From Ottowia oryzae (GTDB lineage Bacteria; Pseudomonadota; Gammaproteobacteria; Burkholderiales; Burkholderiaceae_C): 64,000 nt of DNA. A program made the position numbers and the translations under genes. Below, one piece after another: positions 34,149 to 42,225 of this stretch; within the stretch, counting starts at the first letter, position 1; every line of letters begins with the position of its first letter. The notes under the pieces are model-generated. The model had not been told where the DNA came from, ran no database searches, and saw nothing but the letters and a program-made list of their open reading frames with translations. The stretch is from positions 930,001 to 994,000 of the forward strand of contig NZ_CP027666.1 of assembly GCF_003008535.1 (NCBI RefSeq), written 5' to 3'.

Positions 34149-34161
34149 GTGAACCAATCAT
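34149..34161 (-). promoter_or_regulatory. Candidate GntR operator 1
   Basis: On the minus strand ATGATTGGTTCAC; lies 18 bases upstream of the regulator's start codon. It shares ATTGGTTCAC with site 3 and ATGGTTCAC-like core with site 2. Confidence 0.55.
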
Positions 34162-34240
34162 AGTCCAATTTATGGTATTGAGTCTAGTGTTTTCCCTGTA
34201 TGTCATGTGAGAGCCGACAACGTTGGGTGTATTGTGTGGA

Positions 34241-34252
34241 ATAATGGTTCAC
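34241..34252 (+). promoter_or_regulatory. Candidate GntR operator 2
   Basis: ATAATGGTTCAC, overlapping an AATAAT sequence at 34240-34245 that could serve as -10 element of the catabolic operon. Exactly 20 bases before site 3, i.e. two helical turns. Confidence 0.55.
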
Positions 34253-34260
34253 GTTTTTGG

Positions 34261-34272
34261 ATATTGGTTCAC
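34261..34272 (+). promoter_or_regulatory. Candidate GntR operator 3
   Basis: ATATTGGTTCAC, 16 bases before the start codon of the fumarylacetoacetate-hydrolase-like gene. Binding here would block transcription or its start. Confidence 0.55.
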
Positions 34273-34287
34273 ATTTGGATTAAAGAC

Positions 34288-35184
34288 ATGAAGCTACTCA
34301 CTTTCCGCACGACCTCGGGCCAGACCCGCGTGGCCCAATTGAACTCATCTGGCGCGGTGCAGCCGCTGGCCTATGCCGACGGCCGCGCCGTGGACGATCT
34401 GGTTGCGCTGATCGCCAGCCATGTTGCCCTCGATTCGCTCCTGGCCGACGGGCCGGTACAGGCGCTGGAAGCGGTCAAGCTGCTGGCGCCCATCCCCCGA
34501 CCTGCGCGCAACATCTTCTGCGTGGGCAAGAACTACAAGAACCACGCGCAGGAGTTCACCAAGAGCGGCTTTGACGCCGGGCAGACCGCTGCCGACGCCA
34601 TCCCGACCGATCCGATCGTGTTCTCCAAAACGCCCGAGACCGTGATCGCCCATGGCCAACGCATCTGGGATGCAGCCGGCGTGAGCGATGCGCTCGACTA
34701 CGAGGCCGAGCTGGCCGTCATCATCGGCAAGGGCGGACGCGGCATTGCCAAGGCCGACGCGCTGAACCACGTCTGGGGCTACACCATCATCAACGACGTG
34801 ACCGCGCGCGACTGGCAAAAACGCCACAAGCAGTGGCACTTGGGCAAGTCCTTCGATACTTTCGGGCCGCTCGGACCCGTTGCTGTGACTGCGGACGAGA
34901 TCGATGGCGGCAACCTCGAGCTCAAGGCCTGGGTCAATGGCGAACTGCGCCAGCACGCCAGCACGCGCGATCTGATCTTCGACATCCCGACCCTGATCGA
35001 AACCATCTCCAAGGGCATCACCCTGCTGCCCGGCGACATCATCGCCACCGGCACGCCCGAGGGCGTGGGCATTGGCTTTGACCCGCCGCGCTTCCTTCAG
35101 CGCGGTGATGTGGTCGCCATCGAGATTTCCGGCATCGGCCACCTGGAAAACGAGGTGGGTGCGATCGGCGAGGTGGGCGCATGA
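34288..35184 (+). CDS. Fumarylacetoacetate hydrolase family protein
   Basis: 298-residue enzyme of the FAH family, which cleaves or hydrolyses C-C bonds of oxo-acids using Mg2+. Start MKLLTFRTTSGQ at 34288. The metal and active-site pieces are VGKNYKNHAQE, LDYEAELAVIIGKGGRG (two acidic ligands) and NDVTARDWQKRHKQW (Asp), then FDTFGPLGP and TGTPEGVGIGFDPP. Members include ureidoglycolate lyase, oxaloacetate tautomerase, acylpyruvase and 2-keto-4-pentenoate hydratase types; sequence alone does not decide. First gene of an operon with an alpha/beta hydrolase (4-base overlap) and an amidohydrolase, under a divergent GntR regulator. Confidence 0.92.
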   Translation: MKLLTFRTTSGQTRVAQLNSSGAVQPLAYADGRAVDDLVALIASHVALDSLLADGPVQALEAVKLLAPIPRPARNIFCVGKNYKNHAQEFTKSGFDAGQTAADAIPTDPIVFSKTPETVIAHGQRIWDAAGVSDALDYEAELAVIIGKGGRGIAKADALNHVWGYTIINDVTARDWQKRHKQWHLGKSFDTFGPLGPVAVTADEIDGGNLELKAWVNGELRQHASTRDLIFDIPTLIETISKGITLLPGDIIATGTPEGVGIGFDPPRFLQRGDVVAIEISGIGHLENEVGAIGEVGA

Positions 35185-35963
35185 GTTCGGTGCAGATCAA
35201 TGGCCTGTGGGTCGAGGACTCTGGCGGCGCCGGCGAGGCCGTGCTGTGCATTCATGGATTGGGCGGCACGTCCAACTTCTGGTCGCCGGTTCTTCCGGCG
35301 TTCGGCGAACGGCGCGTCATCCGCCCGGATCTCGCGGGGGCAGGGCGCAGCGAGGCAGCGCCCGAGGGCTTGAGCATCGCGCACCACGTCGAACGGCTGG
35401 TGGGCGTGCTGGACGCGCTGGGCATCGACCAGGTTCACGTGACGGCGCACTCGATGGGCACCATCATCGCCCAGCACCTAGCGGTTGAACACCCGCAGCG
35501 GGTGCGCTCGCTGGCGCTGTTCGGCGCGCTCGCCGCGCCAGCCGAAGCGGCGCGCGAGCCCACGCGCAACCGCGCAAGGCAGGCGCGCTCAGGCCCCGCC
35601 GCGCTGCAGGAGATCGCCGATGCCATCGTCAAGGCCGCCACCAGCGCCGAGACCAAGGCCGAACGCCCCGTGGCACTGGCGCTGGTGCGCGAATCGGTGA
35701 TGCGCCAGCCGCCCGAGGGCTACGCCCACAACTGCGAGGCGCTGGCCGAAGCGCAGCCCGCCGAGGTCGAGCGGTTGAAGGTTCCCGTGCTGCTGGTCAC
35801 GGGTGACGAAGATGGCGTGGGCACGCCCGCAGGCGTGGCGGCGCTGGCAGCACGGTTGGCCGATCAGCGCTCCTATGTGCTGCAGGGCAGTGGCCACTGG
35901 ACGACCTACGAAAAGCCGTTCGAGTGCATCCGCATCCTCACGGATTTCTACAACAAGCAGTGA
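35181..35963 (+). CDS. Alpha/beta hydrolase
   Basis: 260-residue alpha/beta-fold hydrolase. Oxyanion loop LCIHGLGGTSNFW, nucleophile serine in VTAHSMGTIIAQ, acid in VTGDEDGVGTP and histidine in GSGHWTTYEKP. The ATG overlaps the stop of the FAH-like gene, showing translational coupling. Relatives include 3-oxoadipate enol-lactonase and meta-cleavage product hydrolases, both found next to FAH-like enzymes in aromatic degradation. The exact substrate is unknown, but an ester, lactone or C-C bond in the same pathway is likely. Confidence 0.9.
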   Translation: MSSVQINGLWVEDSGGAGEAVLCIHGLGGTSNFWSPVLPAFGERRVIRPDLAGAGRSEAAPEGLSIAHHVERLVGVLDALGIDQVHVTAHSMGTIIAQHLAVEHPQRVRSLALFGALAAPAEAAREPTRNRARQARSGPAALQEIADAIVKAATSAETKAERPVALALVRESVMRQPPEGYAHNCEALAEAQPAEVERLKVPVLLVTGDEDGVGTPAGVAALAARLADQRSYVLQGSGHWTTYEKPFECIRILTDFYNKQ

Positions 35964-35991
35964 GGCATTTCATTCTTCTGGAGACAACATC

Positions 35992-37365
35992 ATGAACACG
36001 ATCGCCATCACCAATGTGTCCATCTTCGACGGCAGCGGCGCCGACCCATATCCGGGTGAGGTGCTCGTCGAGGGCAACCGGATCAAGTCGATTGCCCGCC
36101 GCGGCGAATACCTCGAAACCGGCGACGCCAGGATCATCGACGGCCACGGCGCCTTTCTCATGCCAGGCATGACCGAGGGCCACACCCACTTCTCGTGGAA
36201 CGATCAGCCCAGCCTCTCGGCGATTCAGTTCATGCCGCCCGAGGAACACATCCTGTGGTGCGTGCGCGTGGCCAAGCGCTACCTGGAGATGGGCTGGACC
36301 AGCGCGCTGGGCGCGGCCACCGCGAAGCCGCGGCTGGACGTGGTCACGCGCAACGTGATCGAAGCGGGCGCCTTTCCCGGCCCGCGCTACCTTGCAGGCA
36401 GCCAGGAAATCACCACCGCGGGCGGCCTGGGCGACAACACGCTGCCACACCTGCCAGATCCGGCCATGAACTTCGGCGCTGTCTGCAGCGGCCCCGAGGA
36501 CATGCGCCGGATCGCACGCATGTTCGTCAAGCTCGGCGTGGACCATCTCAAGATCAACCTCTCGGGCGAATACATCGCCGGCATCCCCGCCGAAACCAAC
36601 CCGTTTTCGGAGGAGGAGATCGCCATGCTGGCGGCCGAGGCCCGCATCGCGGGCAAGCGCGTGGCGGCGCATGCGCGCTCCAACGAGTCGGTGAAGACCT
36701 GCGTGAAGCACGGCTTCGAGCTGGTGTTCCACGCCAGCTTTGCCGACGAGGAGGCGCTGGACATGCTGGAGGCCAACAAGCACAAGCACTTCGTGGTGCC
36801 CGGTCTGGGCTGGCTGGTCAACACGCTCTACAACGCCGCGGAATTCGGCGTGACGGAGGAGATCGCCACCAAGATGGGCTATAAGCGCGAGCTCGAAGTC
36901 GCCGCCGAAAGCCTGAGCAAGATGCACAAGCGCGGCATCCGCGTGCTGCCCGGCGGCGACTACGGCTTCGCCTGGATGCCGCACGGCACCAATGCGCGCG
37001 ACCTCGAATACCTGGTCAAGTACGTCGGCATGACCCCCAAGGAAGCCCTGGTTGCGGCCACTAGGTATGGCGGCGAGCTGATGCAGCGGCCCCACGAGCT
37101 CGGGCAGGTCAAGGAGGGGTTTCTGGCCGACATCGTCCTGGTCGACGGCAATCCTATCGAGAGCCTGGCCTTGCTGCAGGATCCGCAGAAGATTCTGCTG
37201 GTCATGAAGGATGGCGAGATCTACAAGAATCAGCGCACCTTGCTGCCCCCGCGCGGCGTCATCCGCTCCGTTTACGGCGGAAATCCGTTGGTCGAAGCCG
37301 GCGTGCGCAGGGAGGCGCCGACGGACCCGATGAACTCGACCACAGCCGATCTGGTCGCCAAGTAA
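35992..37365 (+). CDS. Amidohydrolase family protein
   Basis: 457-residue metal-dependent hydrolase of the amidohydrolase superfamily. Start MNTIAITNVSIFDGSG at 35992, after GGAG. The metal ligands are GHTHFSW (HxH), a lysine in HLKINLSGEY that could be carboxylated, His in VAAHARSNES and in VFHASFADEEA, and Asp in PGGDYGFAW. C-terminal FLADIVLVDGNP is the usual beta-sandwich end. Resembles dipeptidase-like and imidazolonepropionase-like enzymes acting on cyclic or acyl amides. Third gene of the GntR-controlled operon, 28 bases after the hydrolase. Confidence 0.9.
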   Translation: MNTIAITNVSIFDGSGADPYPGEVLVEGNRIKSIARRGEYLETGDARIIDGHGAFLMPGMTEGHTHFSWNDQPSLSAIQFMPPEEHILWCVRVAKRYLEMGWTSALGAATAKPRLDVVTRNVIEAGAFPGPRYLAGSQEITTAGGLGDNTLPHLPDPAMNFGAVCSGPEDMRRIARMFVKLGVDHLKINLSGEYIAGIPAETNPFSEEEIAMLAAEARIAGKRVAAHARSNESVKTCVKHGFELVFHASFADEEALDMLEANKHKHFVVPGLGWLVNTLYNAAEFGVTEEIATKMGYKRELEVAAESLSKMHKRGIRVLPGGDYGFAWMPHGTNARDLEYLVKYVGMTPKEALVAATRYGGELMQRPHELGQVKEGFLADIVLVDGNPIESLALLQDPQKILLVMKDGEIYKNQRTLLPPRGVIRSVYGGNPLVEAGVRREAPTDPMNSTTADLVAK

Positions 37366-37481
37366 AAGCGGCTGCCGCTGGCCCAGGTCCGCGCCGGGCG
37401 CCGGACACATGCCGGGCCGCCGGCGATCTAGACGCGAGTGCACAGCGTGGCGCTCGCGCCGGCACTGCCGTCGAACGAAGA

Positions 37482-37505
37482 AACCCCGGCACACGCGCCG
37501 GGGTT
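37482..37505. terminator. Hairpin between convergent amidohydrolase and binding-protein genes
   Basis: AACCCCGGC ACACGC GCCGGGGTT: nine base pairs with a six-base loop. On the minus strand it is followed by TTTCTTCG, so it best fits a terminator for the binding-protein gene but may act in both directions. Confidence 0.7.
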
Positions 37506-37557
37506 ATTGAGGGTGAAAATAGGCGTTTGCGCGTGCCGGTTGTGCGCGACGCGCTAG

Positions 37558-39144
37558 TTATTTGATAGTCGTCCAGGTGGGCATCGGGCGGTCGTCCGCG
37601 CGGTGCACCGTGGTCACGCTCTTGCGCATGGCCCAGGGGCGGATCTGGTCGTGCAGGGGCAGGTAGTTGTAGTCGTCCTTCACGATCTTCAGCGCCTCGT
37701 GGATCATGGCGTCGCGCTTGCTGGCGTCCATCTCGGTCTTGATCTGCTGGATCAGTGAATCGACGATCGGGTTGCTCATGCGGCCGCAGTTGAAGTTGCC
37801 GGCCGCGCCGCCTTTCGGGTCCACGGTGCTGATCAGCGAATCCAGCGAATACAGCGCGTCGAACGTGGCCACGCCCCAGCCCAGCATGTAGGCGCTGACG
37901 TCGAACTTCTGGATCTTGGCCGAGTGGATGGCCATCGGGTTGGTCTGCAGCTTGGTCTTCACGCCGATGCGCGTCCACATGGCGGTGACGGCCTGGCAGA
38001 TCTGCTCGTCGTTCACGTAGCGGTCGTTGGGGCAGTCCAGCACCAGCTCGAAGCCGCTGGGGTAGCCCGCGTCGGCCAGCAGTTTCTTGGCGGCTTCCAC
38101 GTCGTACTTGGCGGCGCGCGTGCCCAGCTCTTTCGTCCAGCCGTTGACCATCGGCGCGATCATGGTGCCGGTGGGTTTGCCCAGGCCTCGCATCACGTTC
38201 TTCTCGATGGCAGCCATGTCCACGGCCTGGTACAGCGCCTGGCGTACGCGCTTGTCCTTCAGCGGGTTCTTGCCCTTGATGTTGGAGCCCGGCAGCTCGT
38301 CGCGGAACTGGTCAAAGCCCAGGAAGATGGTGCGGTTCTCGGCGCCTTCCACCACCTTGATGTTGGGGTCGCGCTTGGTGCGCTCCAGATCCTGCACGGG
38401 TGGGTCCACCACCATGTCGACCTGGCCGGAGATCAGCGCGGCAGAGCGCGTGGCGGCCGACTTGATGGGGGTGAAAACGACTTCGTCGATGTTGCCCTTG
38501 GGTTTGTCCCACCAGTTGGGGTTTTTCTTCAGCGTGGTCTTGGTGTCGGGCTGCCAGGCCACCAGCATGAAGGGGCCGGTGCCGTTGGCGTTGCGCGCGG
38601 CGAAGTTCTCTTCCTTGGCCTTGTAGTCCTGCGCCTTGGTGGCGTTGTTCTTCTCGGCCCAGGTCTTGTTCATGATGCGTGCTTCCACCAGCTCGCGCAG
38701 CACCACGGGGCTCGGGCCCTTGAGGATCACGTCCACCGTGTGGTCGTCCACCTTCTTGACTTCCTTGACGCTTTGCGTGGACGAGGTCAGGTTGGACGGG
38801 GGCGTCATCGTGCGGTTGATCGAGAACACCACGTCGTCGGCGGTCAGCGGCGCGCCGTCGTGGAATTTGACGCCCTTGCGCAGTTCAAAGCGCAATTGGG
38901 TGGGCGACACGAAAGTCCATTTGGTGGCCAGCGCGGGCTGGATCTGAAACTTCTCGTCGTAGCGCACCAGGGCTTCGTACACCATCTGCTGATAAGCCAG
39001 CGTGGTTTGGTGGTTCTGACCGGCCGGGTCGAAGGTCAGGATGTCGTTGGCGCCAGCGATGCGCAGCGTGGCGGCCTGCGCCAGCCCAACGGCGGTCATC
39101 ACCGCCAGCGCGAGGGCGCCGCGGACAAAAAGAGGACGAGCCAT
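37558..39144 (-). CDS. ABC transporter substrate-binding protein (family 5)
   Basis: 528-residue periplasmic binding protein of the peptide/nickel/oligopeptide class. The signal peptide ends near GLAQA; LRIAGANDILTFDPAGQNHQ starts the mature domain, KFHDGAPLTADDVVFSINR is the family signature. No permease or ATPase genes adjoin, so it must use components encoded elsewhere or is left over from a larger operon. Encoded convergently with the catabolic operon; uptake of its substrate is plausible but unproven. A good AAGGAAAGG lies before the start. Confidence 0.92.
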   Translation of the reverse strand: MARPLFVRGALALAVMTAVGLAQAATLRIAGANDILTFDPAGQNHQTTLAYQQMVYEALVRYDEKFQIQPALATKWTFVSPTQLRFELRKGVKFHDGAPLTADDVVFSINRTMTPPSNLTSSTQSVKEVKKVDDHTVDVILKGPSPVVLRELVEARIMNKTWAEKNNATKAQDYKAKEENFAARNANGTGPFMLVAWQPDTKTTLKKNPNWWDKPKGNIDEVVFTPIKSAATRSAALISGQVDMVVDPPVQDLERTKRDPNIKVVEGAENRTIFLGFDQFRDELPGSNIKGKNPLKDKRVRQALYQAVDMAAIEKNVMRGLGKPTGTMIAPMVNGWTKELGTRAAKYDVEAAKKLLADAGYPSGFELVLDCPNDRYVNDEQICQAVTAMWTRIGVKTKLQTNPMAIHSAKIQKFDVSAYMLGWGVATFDALYSLDSLISTVDPKGGAAGNFNCGRMSNPIVDSLIQQIKTEMDASKRDAMIHEALKIVKDDYNYLPLHDQIRPWAMRKSVTTVHRADDRPMPTWTTIK

Positions 39145-39240
39145 GTGGAGAACCTTTCCTTAAGGTGTGCTGAAACTACCAATGCTACAAAAGTTTGTGG
39201 CGCGCATGGACTTTGTTTTTCGCCAACCGGACAGGGGCCC

Positions 39241-39276
39241 AAAAAAAACGCCGCGCCCGGGGCCCCGGACGCGGCG
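39241..39276 (-). terminator. Intrinsic terminator of the rpmH-rnpA-yidD-yidC operon
   Basis: On the minus strand CGCCGCG ... CGCGGCG with a GC-rich inner palindrome (CCGGGGCCCCGG) followed by eight T. It lies just after the yidC stop and ends the ribosomal-protein/insertase transcript before the catabolic island, so mnmE is not read from that operon. Confidence 0.92.
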
Positions 39277-39301
39277 TGGATTGGAGGGGCGCTGCCCGCG
39301 C

Positions 39302-40999
39302 TTACCTGAACTTGGGCAGGTTGAACTGCGGCGGCACGCCCATGCGGGTGTTGATCAGCCACTGCTGCGCGATGGTCAGGATGTTGTTCGTCACCCAGTA
39401 CACGACGAGGCCGGCGGGGAAGAAGAAGAACATCACGCTGAAGATCAGCGGCATCAGCCACATCAGCTTGGCCTGCATGGGGTCGGGCGGTGCGGGGTTC
39501 AGCGCCGTCTGCAGCAGGGTGGTGAGCGTCATCACGATGGGCAGGATGAAGTACGGGTCGCGCACCGACAAGTCCTTGATCCACAGGATCCAGGGCGCGC
39601 CGCGCATTTCAACCGAGGACAGCAGCACCCAGTACAGCGCGATGAACACGGGGATCTGGATGATGATGGGCAGGCAGCCGCCCATGGGGTTGACCTTTTC
39701 TTCGCGGTAGATGCGCATCATCTCCATCTGCATCTGCTGCGGGTTGTCCTTGTAGCGCTCGCGCAGTTCGGTGATTTTCGGGTTGATGGCTTTCATCTTC
39801 GCCATGCTCTGGTACGCCTTGGCGTTGAACCAGTAGAAGGCGATCTTCAGCAGCACCACCAGCGCGACGATCGACCAGCCCCAGTTGCCCAGCACACCGT
39901 GCAGCTTGTCCAGCAGCCAGTACAGCGGCTTGGACAGGATGGTGAAGAAGCCGTAGTCCTTCACCAGCTCCAGCCCGGGGGCGATGCTTTCAAGCATCTT
40001 CTCTTCCTGCGGGCCAACGAAGAGGCGGCTGTCCACGGCCAACGTGGCGCCCGGCGCCACGGCGCCCACGGGGGCGATCAGGCCGGCGGCGTACAGGTTG
40101 TCACCCACCTTGCGAGCGAAGTTCTCGTGCTCCTTGCCCGGTGTCGGCAGCCAAGCGCTGGCGAAGTAGTGCTGCACCATGGCTACCCAGCCATCGGGTG
40201 ACTGTTTGACGAAATCGGCCTTGCCTTTTTCGATGTCGGTGAACGCGACCTTCTGGAATTTCTTGGCGTCGGTGTAGAAGGCCGGGCCGGTGAAGGTGGT
40301 ATAGAACGAAGACTCACCCGGGCCCTTGTTGCCGTCGCGCACAAGCTGCATGTAAAGCTGCGGGTTGACGGCCTGGCCGCTGGCATTCACCACTTCATGG
40401 CGCACATCGACCACGTAGGACCCGCGCTTGAGCGTGTAGGTCTTGACCAAGCGCACGCCACCGACCGGGTCGGATTCGAAGCGCAGCACCAGCTCGTTCG
40501 TGCCGTCCGGCAGCGTGCGCTCGCCGCTGAACTTCATCGGCGTCTTGTGGTTGGGGAAGTTGCCGCCGATCAGGCCCGTCTGCGCCTGGTAGACGCGGTT
40601 GCCGCTGGTGTCGAACAGCACGAACGGTGCGCCCGCGTGTTCCATGTCCTTGTGCTTGAGGAACTCGCTGTGCACGATGGTGCCGCCTTCGGTGTCGAAG
40701 GTGAGCTTGAGCACGTCGGTGGCCACTTCGACGCGCTCGCGCGGCGTGGCGGACGGGGCGCCGGCTGGCACTTCACCTGGCACGGCAGCGGACGAGGTGC
40801 CCGCGTTGGACGTGGGCACGGCGGAGGGTGTCGAGCCAGCCGCCTGCGCCGCCGATGCCGGTGCGCTGGCACTCGCCGCGGGCGCGCTGCTGGGCAGGAA
40901 GGTGGGCTTCTTGCCGTTGTGAACCTGCCACTGATCCCAGAGCATGATCAGGGAAAAGGCAAAGATCACCCAGAGGATCGTGCGGCGTATGTCGTTCAT
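39302..40999 (-). CDS. yidC: Membrane protein insertase YidC
   Basis: 565-residue inner-membrane insertase that folds membrane proteins alone or with SecYEG. First helix MNDIRRTILWVIFAFSLIMLW, a large periplasmic domain (residues about 90-345, preceded by an Ala/Pro/Ser-rich linker), then the core helices; the cytoplasmic hairpin KAYQSMAKMKAINPKITEL and the conserved GCLPIIIQIPVFIALYWVL are visible. The 4-base overlap with yidD shows coupling. Length near that of E. coli YidC (548). Confidence 0.97.
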   Translation of the reverse strand: MNDIRRTILWVIFAFSLIMLWDQWQVHNGKKPTFLPSSAPAASASAPASAAQAAGSTPSAVPTSNAGTSSAAVPGEVPAGAPSATPRERVEVATDVLKLTFDTEGGTIVHSEFLKHKDMEHAGAPFVLFDTSGNRVYQAQTGLIGGNFPNHKTPMKFSGERTLPDGTNELVLRFESDPVGGVRLVKTYTLKRGSYVVDVRHEVVNASGQAVNPQLYMQLVRDGNKGPGESSFYTTFTGPAFYTDAKKFQKVAFTDIEKGKADFVKQSPDGWVAMVQHYFASAWLPTPGKEHENFARKVGDNLYAAGLIAPVGAVAPGATLAVDSRLFVGPQEEKMLESIAPGLELVKDYGFFTILSKPLYWLLDKLHGVLGNWGWSIVALVVLLKIAFYWFNAKAYQSMAKMKAINPKITELRERYKDNPQQMQMEMMRIYREEKVNPMGGCLPIIIQIPVFIALYWVLLSSVEMRGAPWILWIKDLSVRDPYFILPIVMTLTTLLQTALNPAPPDPMQAKLMWLMPLIFSVMFFFFPAGLVVYWVTNNILTIAQQWLINTRMGVPPQFNLPKFR

Positions 41000-41280
41000 G
41001 AGGGATGACGAGGAGAAGTCGGATTCGCATCCCGGCTGACCAGCAGACCGGAAAACGGCTTGTAAGGGGCTTCAGGCACCGGGTCGCAGCCGCCGGTGCA
41101 CCAGGGCTGGCAACGTGCCAGACGCCTCAGCGTCAGGTAAGTGCCCACGGCACTGCCATGGCGCTCCAGTGCGCCGATGGCGTAGACGGAACAGGTGGGC
41201 TCGAACCGGCAGGCCGACCCCAACCAGGGGGACAGCAGCAGACGATAGCCCTTGACCAGGGCGATCAGTGCGGCGCGCAT
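40996..41280 (-). CDS. yidD: Membrane protein insertion efficiency factor YidD
   Basis: 94-residue small protein that assists YidC-dependent insertion. Conserved cysteines are seen in SACRFEPTCSVYAI and CQPWCTGGCDPVP. The gene overlaps rnpA by 16 bases and yidC by 4, the standard compact arrangement. Confidence 0.95.
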   Translation of the reverse strand: MRAALIALVKGYRLLLSPWLGSACRFEPTCSVYAIGALERHGSAVGTYLTLRRLARCQPWCTGGCDPVPEAPYKPFSGLLVSRDANPTSPRHPS

Positions 41281-41693
41281 GGCTTGTCGCGGCCCCGTTC
41301 AAAAAGCTGGGTGAGTTCGGTGCGCACCGCGAGGCGCAGCGCATCAGAGCAGGCGCTGGGGAACTGTTCGCGCGCATAGGGCGCGCGCAAGCGCACCAGA
41401 TACGCCATTCCTTCGGCGGGCAAATTGACTTGCGGGCCCAAGGCGTACACCTGACGGCGAATGGCGTTGCGGGTGACCGCACGGCGCGCGCTGCGCTTGG
41501 GCGTCATCGCGCCCAGCCAAGTCATGCCAGCCGGCGCGAAAAGCGCATTGGAAGACGCGACAGAACCGGTGGCTGCGCCATCGGGCTCAGGCAGAGCCAC
41601 GCAGAGCCCGTGAAGCGCGAAATGCTGCGTACGCGCAATGGGCGGCGTACGCAGCAGGGCCTGAAACTGGGGGCGATGGCGCAAACGCCGCAT
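41265..41693 (-). CDS. rnpA: Ribonuclease P protein component
   Basis: 142-residue basic protein subunit of RNase P, which trims the 5' ends of tRNA precursors. The RNR motif RRAVTRNAIRRQVY and the preceding TPKRSA are conserved; the middle region is longer than in E. coli RnpA (119), including an insertion around residues 30-55. Lies between rpmH and yidD in the standard order. Confidence 0.93.
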   Translation of the reverse strand: MRRLRHRPQFQALLRTPPIARTQHFALHGLCVALPEPDGAATGSVASSNALFAPAGMTWLGAMTPKRSARRAVTRNAIRRQVYALGPQVNLPAEGMAYLVRLRAPYAREQFPSACSDALRLAVRTELTQLFERGRDKPCAPH

Positions 41694-41757
41694 GTCCCAG
41701 CCTAGTGCGGCCCGAGCCGTCAGCGTCCGAGGTGTTTCGACAGAGCGAAAGAGGCGT

Positions 41758-41892
41758 TCAGACGGCCAGGCGCTTGCGGCCTTTGGCGCGACGCGCGTTG
41801 ATCACGGCGCGGCCGCCGCGGGTCTTCATGCGAACCAGAAAGCCGTGCGTGCGGGCGCGGCGGGTCTTGGAAGGTTGGTAAGTGCGTTTCAT
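41758..41892 (-). CDS. rpmH: 50S ribosomal protein L34
   Basis: 44-residue L34: MKRTYQPSKTRRARTHGF at the start and AKGRKRLAV at the end, both diagnostic. Start at 41892 is the only sensible one; a longer in-frame extension upstream lacks family similarity. First gene of the leftward operon, divergent from dnaA. Confidence 0.98.
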   Translation of the reverse strand: MKRTYQPSKTRRARTHGFLVRMKTRGGRAVINARRAKGRKRLAV

Positions 41893-42058
41893 GACAAGGT
41901 CGTCCTTGATTCGATGGGCTGAGCGTTTTGGCTTTTGGGCGGCCGAATGCGCGCCCAGCATCCCTCGGCGCAGCGGCTCGCTTTTGCAAAGGCCGCCTTG
42001 GTGCCGGCCGACAAGGTTTTCTTGACGCCAAGCCCGAACGCACACAGGGGAACCCCGC

Positions 42059-42087
42059 ATTATCGCAGAGATTGGCGTGCGCTTCAA
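42059..42087 (-). promoter_or_regulatory. Promoter of the rpmH operon
   Basis: On the minus strand TTGAAG, a 17-base spacer, and GATAAT: a strong sigma-70 promoter. It leaves a leader of about 160 bases before rpmH. Confidence 0.8.
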
Positions 42088-42149
42088 TTGTCGGCGTTTG
42101 GGGGCGGCTCGCGCCTTTGCGACGGCCGCCTATGCGTGCGATGCGCAGG

Positions 42150-42158
42150 TGTGGAAAA
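42150..42158 (-). promoter_or_regulatory. DnaA box matching TTWTNCACA
   Basis: TGTGGAAAA on the plus strand, TTTTCCACA on the minus strand; differs from the strong box by one base. Confidence 0.6.
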
Positions 42159-42198
42159 CCCCGATCCGTGCCACAATCACGGATTGCAAAATATCGAT

Positions 42199-42207
42199 TT
42201 ATCCACA
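42199..42207 (+). promoter_or_regulatory. Perfect DnaA box
   Basis: TTATCCACA, 19 bases before the dnaA start codon. Suited both to origin function and to autoregulation of dnaA. Confidence 0.88.
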
Positions 42208-42225
42208 GTGTTTGAGCATCGGGTA

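Larger units (their letters stand above)
41893..42225. other. Candidate chromosomal origin (oriC) between rpmH and dnaA
   Basis: 333-base intergenic region in the position of oriC in many bacteria. It contains one perfect DnaA box, one box that fits TTWTNCACA, and an AT-richer stretch (ATTGCAAAATATCGATTTAT, 42184-42203) that could unwind. Only two good boxes are visible, fewer than usual, so part of the origin may lie elsewhere or use degenerate sites. It also holds the rpmH promoter. Confidence 0.55.

Noticed and set aside
35938..37494. Minus-strand open frame opposite the amidohydrolase
   Set aside because: No recognisable domain; the plus-strand gene has all metal-site motifs.
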